From an uncultured Prevotellaceae bacterium (GTDB taxonomy: Bacteria; Bacteroidota; Bacteroidia; Bacteroidales; Bacteroidaceae), in the NCBI GenBank assembly GCA_946187025.1, contig CAMHPM010000073.1, positions 1 through 7,323 of the forward strand: a stretch of 7,323 nt of DNA, given 5' to 3'. Positions 1 to 4,469 of the stretch are shown here, piece after piece; the first letter of the stretch is position 1, and each line of letters starts with the position of its first letter. A program made the position numbers and the translations under genes. Under the pieces are notes generated by a model, which saw only the letters and a program-made list of their open reading frames with translations, did not search any database and was not told where the DNA came from.

Positions 1-66
1 GAAGTTGAAGGGAAGTTGAAGGGAAGTTAAAGGGAAGTTAAAGGAAAGTTAAAGGGAAGTTAAAGG
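1..66. repeat. 11-bp tandem array, six copies (GAAGTTAAAGG)
   Basis: Six consecutive 11-bp units start at 1, 12, 23, 34, 45 and 56. The first two read GAAGTTGAAGG, the others GAAGTTAAAGG, with one A-for-G change at position 45. The array begins at the window edge and may extend to the left. It is purine-only on this strand apart from the central TT. A single further unit lies at 317-327, and relatives occur near 7061-7079 and, inverted, near 7162-7180, so the motif is dispersed through this locus. No coding role is visible. It could be a minisatellite or a helically phased binding array; the sequence does not distinguish these. Confidence 0.9.
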
Positions 67-94
67 GATGATACTTGATATGTATGACAGGTTG

Positions 95-144
95 GGGAGG
101 TTGCTACAATAAGGAACTGCCATACATTTGGAGAACAACCTCCC
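95..144. repeat. 9-bp inverted repeat with 32-nt loop
   Basis: GGGAGGTTG (95-103) is perfectly complementary to CAACCTCCC (136-144), with 32 nt between the arms. No T-tract follows on either strand, so it is not a standard intrinsic terminator. It could be a cruciform or an RNA hairpin belonging to a transcript that enters from the left, or the edge of the repeat element that follows. Its function is unknown. Confidence 0.55.
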
Positions 145-278
145 GATTTGTCATTCCGACGAAACGCAGTATCTCTCCCTTGGGGGCAATTGCGAAATCT
201 TAGCAATTGGGGAGCAAAGCGACGGAGGGTAGCGAAGGGGAATAAAACGGTCTGATACCGAGGTATCTGTGACAATCC
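145..278. repeat. hairpin-rich non-coding stretch, possible small interspersed element
   Basis: This AT/GC mosaic contains no credible gene. It is bounded by GATTTGTCA (145-153) and TGACAATC (270-277), which are inverted relative to each other with one unpaired base. Inside are a hairpin CAATTGC/GCAATTG (187-193 and 203-209) with an outer CTCCC/GGGAG pairing (175-179 and 210-214), and the near-palindrome GATACC-GA-GGTATC (254-267). On the minus strand the phrase GAGATACTGCGTTTCGTCGG followed by AATGACA resembles the 'GGATTCC..CGCTTCG..CGGAATGACA' type of dispersed non-coding repeat seen in many bacterial genomes. That resemblance is from memory, so the assignment is tentative. The rest of 1-335 outside the listed repeats shows nothing recognisable. 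Confidence 0.35.
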
Positions 279-313
279 TTAGGACTGCGAATTCATCCGC
301 AAAGAAATGGGAA

Positions 314-337
314 AAAGAAGTTAAAGGGGCTTTACTT
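314..337 (-). terminator. weak terminator-like hairpin at the end of the AraC-type gene
   Basis: Read on the minus strand, AAGTAAAG, a CCCC loop and TTTAACTT form an 8-bp stem with one bulged base, followed by CTTTTTC. The hairpin begins inside the stop codon of the regulator gene. The stem is AT-rich and the T-run is short, so it would be weak. One arm is a stray copy of the GAAGTTAAAGG repeat unit (317-327), so the hairpin may be a by-product of that repeat. Confidence 0.35.
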
Positions 338-1520
338 AAGGTATATCGTGGCTCTCCGCGTTGCGTATCCACGCTGTAACGCTCTGGCCCATGCGTTGCT
401 TGAAGGCATTGCTGAAGGTGCTGTAACTGTGGTAGCCACTCTCGCCGGCCAGTTGCTGGATGGTGAATGGGCGCTGCGTACTGACTGCCTCCTGGTAGAG
501 CTGTATGAAATGATTGATGCGGAGGCCGTTGATGTAGGTGTTGTAGTTCATGCCCTGCTGTGAGAAATACTGGCTGAGGTAGCTACGGTTGGTACCGAGG
601 GCCTGTGCCAGTTGCTGCAGAGTGAGGTCGTATTGCAGGTAAAGCTGTGTGTCCACGCAGTGTTCTGCCAACATTTGTTCCATTTGCGACATGACGATAT
701 TGGAATGAAATGCTGGCGACTGCTCATTCTGTACAGGAATAGTCAGTTCTTCCACATCTGATGCAGTAGTAACTTGTTCAGATACACAGCCCTCTACCGA
801 CAGCTGCGGCAGCGTTTCCACGCGCCAAAGCAGGAATACGCATAACGCGATTTCGATGATATTCAAGATGATGAACTGGATATAATCGTCATTAATGAGT
901 GTATAAACGAAGAATAGCAACATGAATGCAAGCGACAGAACAAATGTGAGCCATACTTCCTTGCGCTCCAAGTCGGCATAGTTGTCGCGCAGCCACCGCC
1001 CGTATTGTCTGATGGCAAATAACATATATATTGCGAAGAACAAGTAGAAGAGCAGAATGTATGCAAGGCATATCAACGAGAGATAATGTCCAGGACTATA
1101 TATGAGCACCATACCGATAGCAACAAATGGCAACATGCCTACAAAGATGGGCCACATGGGTCGTCGGCGATCCTGGAGCATTGCCAGCATTGTGCCGGTG
1201 ATGGTGGTATATAATGTCGCAAAGTCAAAAACAACGATTGTTAAATAGGCTGAGGAATTGAGTAAGTCGCTCTCTGAATGGAAGCCTCCGGTATAGATGT
1301 ATAAAAGGAACCACCACACATGCTCCAATGCCGCTATGCAGAAGAACGACGCAGCCCAGCGGCGCAAGCGCAACGGCGGCGTGACATCGGGCGCAAAGGC
1401 GTTGCCCCGGCGCAGCAGCAGATAGGTAACAGCACTGAGCGACACAGCTAACGACATGCCAAAGAAAATGAAAAACAGTGCCACATCTCCGGATATAGAG
1501 TCGAACTTGTACATCGTCAT
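336..1520 (-). CDS. membrane-anchored AraC-family transcriptional regulator (7TM-AraC type)
   Basis: The product is 394 residues. The N-terminal half is very hydrophobic, with about seven predicted membrane segments (roughly residues 13-36, 55-77, 91-115, 123-140, 147-171, 189-208 and 213-233). A soluble linker (about 234-275) follows, then a C-terminal AraC/XylS DNA-binding domain (about 278-388). Its first helix-turn-helix is around LTLQQLAQALGTNRSYLSQYF (residues 299-319), and the second around FTIQQLAGESGYHSYSTFSNAF (352-373). The family binds DNA with both helix pairs, usually as activators. Here the DNA-binding domain would be held at the cytoplasmic membrane, suggesting direct sensing of an envelope signal; the ligand is unknown. 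The ATG at 1520 is the first start; a second ATG at 1514 is also possible, and the promoter lies very close to both. The gene is divergent from the GH106 gene, making that gene the likeliest target, by inference only. Confidence 0.93.
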   Translation of the reverse strand: MTMYKFDSISGDVALFFIFFGMSLAVSLSAVTYLLLRRGNAFAPDVTPPLRLRRWAASFFCIAALEHVWWFLLYIYTGGFHSESDLLNSSAYLTIVVFDFATLYTTITGTMLAMLQDRRRPMWPIFVGMLPFVAIGMVLIYSPGHYLSLICLAYILLFYLFFAIYMLFAIRQYGRWLRDNYADLERKEVWLTFVLSLAFMLLFFVYTLINDDYIQFIILNIIEIALCVFLLWRVETLPQLSVEGCVSEQVTTASDVEELTIPVQNEQSPAFHSNIVMSQMEQMLAEHCVDTQLYLQYDLTLQQLAQALGTNRSYLSQYFSQQGMNYNTYINGLRINHFIQLYQEAVSTQRPFTIQQLAGESGYHSYSTFSNAFKQRMGQSVTAWIRNAESHDIP

Positions 1521-1529
1521 TACATATTT

Positions 1530-1567
1530 CGAGGGGCAAAGTTACAAAAAAATTGGGTATTAACAAG
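1530..1567 (-). promoter_or_regulatory. Bacteroidetes-type promoter of the AraC-type gene
   Basis: On the minus strand TAACTTTG (plus positions 1544-1537) matches the Bacteroidetes -7 consensus TAnnTTTG. It is preceded, 19 nt upstream, by CTTG (1567-1564), a fair -33 element. Transcription would start near 1530, giving a leader of only about 10-16 nt before ATG 1520 or 1514. No Shine-Dalgarno sequence fits in that space. Confidence 0.65.
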
Positions 1568-1646
1568 TTGTTTGCACGTTAAAAGTGTCGAAAGTCGGGC
1601 GGAAGTGGTGCAATCAGCATTGTTTTTTGCTTGATCAGCTATGCTC

Positions 1647-1734
1647 CATGGACTTAAGCAGCTAACTTCATGGACTTAAGCAGCTAACCTCATGGACTTA
1701 AGCAGCTAACTTCATGGACTTAAACTGCTAACTT
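1647..1734. repeat. 22-bp direct repeat, four tandem copies
   Basis: Four exact-length 22-bp units start at 1647, 1669, 1691 and 1713. Each begins CATGGACTTAA and ends GCTAACTT or GCTAACCT. Copies 1 and 3 are identical, copy 2 differs at one base, and copy 4 changes AGCAG to AACTG in the middle. A diverged unit precedes them (CTTGATCAGCTA at 1630-1641 resembles the internal CTTAAGCAGCTA). The array lies between the divergent regulator and GH106 promoters. A 22-bp spacing of direct repeats is close to the roughly 21-bp spacing of paired AraC-type half-sites, so these are candidate operators. A plain minisatellite is the main alternative. Confidence 0.9.
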
Positions 1735-1844
1735 CATGTATATATCTTCAAGGTCTCATCAATATACCTTCATTACTTCACGTATATACGTTCGCGCCTG
1801 TGAGTGCGCACTCGCAGGGTCGAGAGAGCGCACTCGCAGCCCCT
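1735..1844. repeat. diverged continuation of the 22-bp periodic array, with two 12-bp palindromes
   Basis: Cutting on from 1735 in 22-nt steps gives units at 1735, 1757, 1779, 1801 and 1823. By hand count the first and second match at 14 of 22 positions (CAT..ATATA.CTTCA), the second and third at 13, and the last two at 16 (sharing GCGCACTCGCAG at 1806-1817 and 1828-1839). The step from third to fourth unit is only 7 of 22, so the continuity there rests on phase alone. Perfect 12-bp palindromes ACGTATATACGT (1780-1791) and GAGTGCGCACTC (1802-1813), and the near-palindrome GAGAGCGCACTC (1824-1835), start exactly 22 bp apart. The following stretch, 1845-1892, shows only two CCTAACA words (1845, 1863). 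Confidence 0.55.
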
Positions 1845-1892
1845 CCTAACAGACGAAGCCCACCTAACATCCTAATTACCAATTTTTTATAC

Positions 1893-1999
1893 TGACGGAT
1901 GGATAATGACGGATGCTGACGGATGACGGATGCTGACGGATGACACGCAAACATACAGTCAGTTATCTCTCAAAAATGACGGATGACGGATAAATCCGT
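1893..1999. repeat. TGACGGAT short-repeat cluster, seven copies, ending in an inverted pair
   Basis: The octamer TGACGGAT starts at 1893, 1907, 1917, 1924, 1934, 1977 and 1984. Steps of 7, 10 and 14 bp mix a 7-bp unit (TGACGGA) with a 10-bp unit (TGACGGATGC). The last copy forms an inverted repeat ACGGAT-AA-ATCCGT (1986-1999). The cluster ends about 75 bp upstream of the -7 element of the GH106 gene, a position that would suit activator or repressor binding. Replication slippage alone could also produce it. Confidence 0.85.
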
Positions 2000-2045
2000 A
2001 AAATTCACTAGGAAATTTAGTGGTAAAAAGAAAAAAGGGGCATCG

Positions 2046-2087
2046 TTTTATAGTTTATAAAAATAAAATGCGTATCTTTGCAGGCGG
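2046..2087 (+). promoter_or_regulatory. Bacteroidetes-type promoter of the GH106 gene
   Basis: TATCTTTG (2073-2080) is an exact match to the -7 consensus TAnnTTTG. The -33 region is only approximate: a T-rich stretch TTTTA at 2046-2050 lies about 22-23 nt upstream. Transcription would start near 2087, leaving a leader of about 44 nt before ATG 2131. The promoter lies inside the open frame that runs upstream to GTG 2020, which argues that the upstream extension is not translated. The weak -33 would suit a gene that needs an activator. Confidence 0.65.
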
Positions 2088-2130
2088 GAAAGATTTGTAT
2101 AAAAGGGAGATAGAAGAAGATAGAGTACAT

Positions 2131-4449
2131 ATGAAACGACTATCGATACTTTCGCTGGCGGCAACACTATGCATAGCCTGCATGGGACAGACATTGGAGG
2201 AGGATTTCATGACTCCGCCCAATGCGTCAAAACCAATCATGATATGGCAGTGGATGGACGGCCTCATCTCGCGCGAGGGGATAAGGGCCGACCTCGAAGC
2301 CTACAAGGAGGCTGGCATCGGTGGGGTGCAGAACTTCCAGGTGGGCGGCACCACACAGGGACTTGCGAAGGACACAACCAACGCTATCGGTTCTGTGCGA
2401 TGGCAGCAACTCATGCGTTTTGCTATCGACGAATGCAGCCGCCTCGGACTTTCGTTCGGCACTCACAACTGCCCGGGGTGGTCGTCGAGCGCATACCCCA
2501 CGGTCGAACCACAATATGCCATGCAGAAACTTGTGTGGACAAGCATCAACGTCGCATCGCTCGACAAGCCATGGCCTATGCCCGAGCAACCCGAGGCATA
2601 CGACGGTTACTACGAGGACATAGCAACCATCGCAGTGCCCAAAGAGGGCGGAGGGGGCACCATCTACCGCTTCGGCCATACTGCCAACGGAAAGACCAAC
2701 GAGGCGACGGCTCCCGAAAGCGGAGTGGGACTCGAATGCGACAAGATGAGCCGTGAGGCCGTCGAGCACTATTGGGCGGGCTACCCCACCCTGCTGCTAA
2801 ACATTGCAGGAGAGGAGGCGGGCAAGACTTTCCAACGACTGGAAATCGACAGCTACGAAGCTGGCGGACAGGAATGGACGAAGCTGATGCCACAGGAGTT
2901 TAAGGCACGCAAGGGCTACGACATGCTGCCCTGGCTGCCTGCACTGGCAGGAGAGGTGATTGAAAGCAAGGAGGCGACCGAGCGATTCATGCGCGACTGG
3001 AGAGAGACTGTGACCGACCTTTTTGCCGAAAACTACTACGGCTACATGAGTGAGCTGGCACACCGCCACGGCCTGCAACTGTTGGTACAACCCTATGGGA
3101 CAGGCTCTGCCAAGCCGTTCAACCCAATCAACACCGACAAGATAGTGCGACAACTGGCGGCCGACGACCCGGTGAGCGCCGAGTTTTGGGCTGCACCCAC
3201 CAGCTGGGGATGGAAAGACATAGGGCGTGTGGCCAATGCGGCACGGCTGGGCGGACACGAAACGATATATGCCGAGGGGTTCACCTGCTGGCCGCTACAT
3301 GCCTGGCGCGACGACCCTGCCCGCCTGAAAGCACTGGCCGACTCGGCCTTCTGCCTTGGAGTCAACAAGCTGATGTTGCACGCTGCTGCTCACAACCCAT
3401 GGGTAGGCCGCCGACCCGGCATGACATTCGGCATGTGGGGCACATGGTGGACACCGGGGCAGACATGGTGGAAGGATGGAGCACGACCGCTCTTCACCTA
3501 TTTCGCACGATGCCAGTCGCTGCTGCAACGCGGACACTTTGTCGATGACTACAAAAGCAGGACACCATCGCTGACGGTCGATACCGACGGCATACAGTGG
3601 ATTCATCGCAAAGACGGAGATGCCGACATCTACTTCATAGCCAACGCAAAAGATGCACCGCTCACCCCTACCCTCACCATCAACACCAGCGGTCGCCTGC
3701 CCGAAGTGTGGAATCCTGAGACAGCCACGATGAACCGCGCCGAGGCATGGATAGTGGCCGACGGGAAGACACACGTGAAACTGCAACTCAATGCCCGCAG
3801 TTCTGCATTCATCATCCTCAGGAAGCCGACATCAGAAAGCGGCACCGGTCTTACGCTAACCCAACCGGTCATTGCAGAAAGCATACCGATTGCAGGACCG
3901 TGGACCATAGAATTTGAAGGAGGGAAACGCATGGAATGGCCGCTGCTCATGCCATGGAACGAATCGGCCGACAAGGATATAAAGTATTATTCGGGCACCG
4001 CACGCTACGAGCATCACCTGAAGATGAAGAAACCGGATAAGCATAGTCGCTACGTGCTCGATCTTGGCAACGTGAAGAACCTTGCTGTGGTGAGCGTCAA
4101 CGGACAGACATGCGGCACATTGTGGCGTCCGCCGTTCTGCATCGACATCACCAGCCAGCTTCATAAAGGCGACAACATCATCAGCATCGACGTGACCAAC
4201 CTGTGGGTGAACCGCATGGTGGGCGATGAGCACGAACCCGACGACGTGGAGTGGTCCGACCCTATACAGTTTGGTGCATCGGGCATCGGCCGCTTCATGA
4301 AGACCGTGCCCGACTGGCTCCGGCTCTCGCAGCCACGCCCGTCGCAAGGACGCAAAGCCGTGGTGTCCATCAAGTATTTCGACAAAAACACACCACTACT
4401 GCCCTCAGGTTTGATAGGACCAGTAGTGGTGCGGAGAGTTGAGAATTAA
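2131..4449 (+). CDS. secreted glycoside hydrolase, GH106 family (probable alpha-L-rhamnosidase)
   Basis: The product is 772 residues from ATG 2131. The frame is open to GTG 2020, but ATG 2131 begins a clear signal peptide (KR then LSILSLAATLCIA, cleavage likely before Q20) and the promoter lies between the two starts. Cysteines 14 and 17 lack a good lipobox, so a lipoprotein is less likely. GH106 features follow: WQWMDGLISREGIRADL near residues 35-51, the (beta/alpha)8-type catalytic region with carboxylate-bearing motifs LEIDSYEAGGQEW (237-249), AEFW (E351) and YAEGF (E382), and a C-terminal beta-sandwich of galactose-binding type from about 585, containing LWVNRMVGDE (691-700). Known members release alpha-L-rhamnose from pectic or other plant glycans. 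This one is shorter than the roughly 1000-1100 residues I recall for the family, and residues 171-177 look like a join across a missing module. The gene is convergent with GH51. Substrate is inferred. Confidence 0.88.
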   Translation: MKRLSILSLAATLCIACMGQTLEEDFMTPPNASKPIMIWQWMDGLISREGIRADLEAYKEAGIGGVQNFQVGGTTQGLAKDTTNAIGSVRWQQLMRFAIDECSRLGLSFGTHNCPGWSSSAYPTVEPQYAMQKLVWTSINVASLDKPWPMPEQPEAYDGYYEDIATIAVPKEGGGGTIYRFGHTANGKTNEATAPESGVGLECDKMSREAVEHYWAGYPTLLLNIAGEEAGKTFQRLEIDSYEAGGQEWTKLMPQEFKARKGYDMLPWLPALAGEVIESKEATERFMRDWRETVTDLFAENYYGYMSELAHRHGLQLLVQPYGTGSAKPFNPINTDKIVRQLAADDPVSAEFWAAPTSWGWKDIGRVANAARLGGHETIYAEGFTCWPLHAWRDDPARLKALADSAFCLGVNKLMLHAAAHNPWVGRRPGMTFGMWGTWWTPGQTWWKDGARPLFTYFARCQSLLQRGHFVDDYKSRTPSLTVDTDGIQWIHRKDGDADIYFIANAKDAPLTPTLTINTSGRLPEVWNPETATMNRAEAWIVADGKTHVKLQLNARSSAFIILRKPTSESGTGLTLTQPVIAESIPIAGPWTIEFEGGKRMEWPLLMPWNESADKDIKYYSGTARYEHHLKMKKPDKHSRYVLDLGNVKNLAVVSVNGQTCGTLWRPPFCIDITSQLHKGDNIISIDVTNLWVNRMVGDEHEPDDVEWSDPIQFGASGIGRFMKTVPDWLRLSQPRPSQGRKAVVSIKYFDKNTPLLPSGLIGPVVVRRVEN
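4382..4431 (-). terminator. 11-bp perfect hairpin with T-run, probable terminator for the GH51 transcript
   Basis: CACCACTACTG (4391-4401) and CAGTAGTGGTG (4421-4431) form a perfect 11-bp stem around a 19-nt loop; CCT (4403-4405) and AGG (4416-4418) can pair inside it. On the minus strand it lies 39 nt beyond the GH51 stop codon and is followed by TGTTTTTGTC, which fits an intrinsic terminator with an interrupted T-run. On the plus strand the same hairpin is inside the last codons of the GH106 gene with no T-run after it. The convergent genes therefore seem to share one structure, and the GH51 terminator would be encoded within GH106 coding sequence. Confidence 0.55.
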
Positions 4450-4469
4450 GAATATCAAGTTAGATTACT

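Noticed and set aside
60..372. Two short minus-strand frames across the left intergenic region
   Set aside because: They read through hairpins and repeat DNA, one overlaps the end of the regulator gene, and neither has recognisable protein features.
1647..1844. CRISPR array
   Set aside because: The units abut without spacers, the repeat is only 22 bp, and no cas gene is present.
1647..1844. Iteron-type replication origin
   Set aside because: Tandem 22-bp direct repeats recall plasmid iterons, but there is no replication initiator gene or DnaA box cluster nearby, and the flanking genes are a regulator and a hydrolase.
2020..2130. In-frame GTG start extending the GH106 protein by 37 residues
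   Set aside because: The extension is Lys/Arg-rich, precedes a complete signal peptide, and contains the TATCTTTG promoter element, so it is probably untranslated.
2227..2769. Minus-strand open frame inside the GH106 gene
   Set aside because: It has no family features, signal or promoter, and overlaps well-conserved GH106 motifs, so it is a shadow frame.
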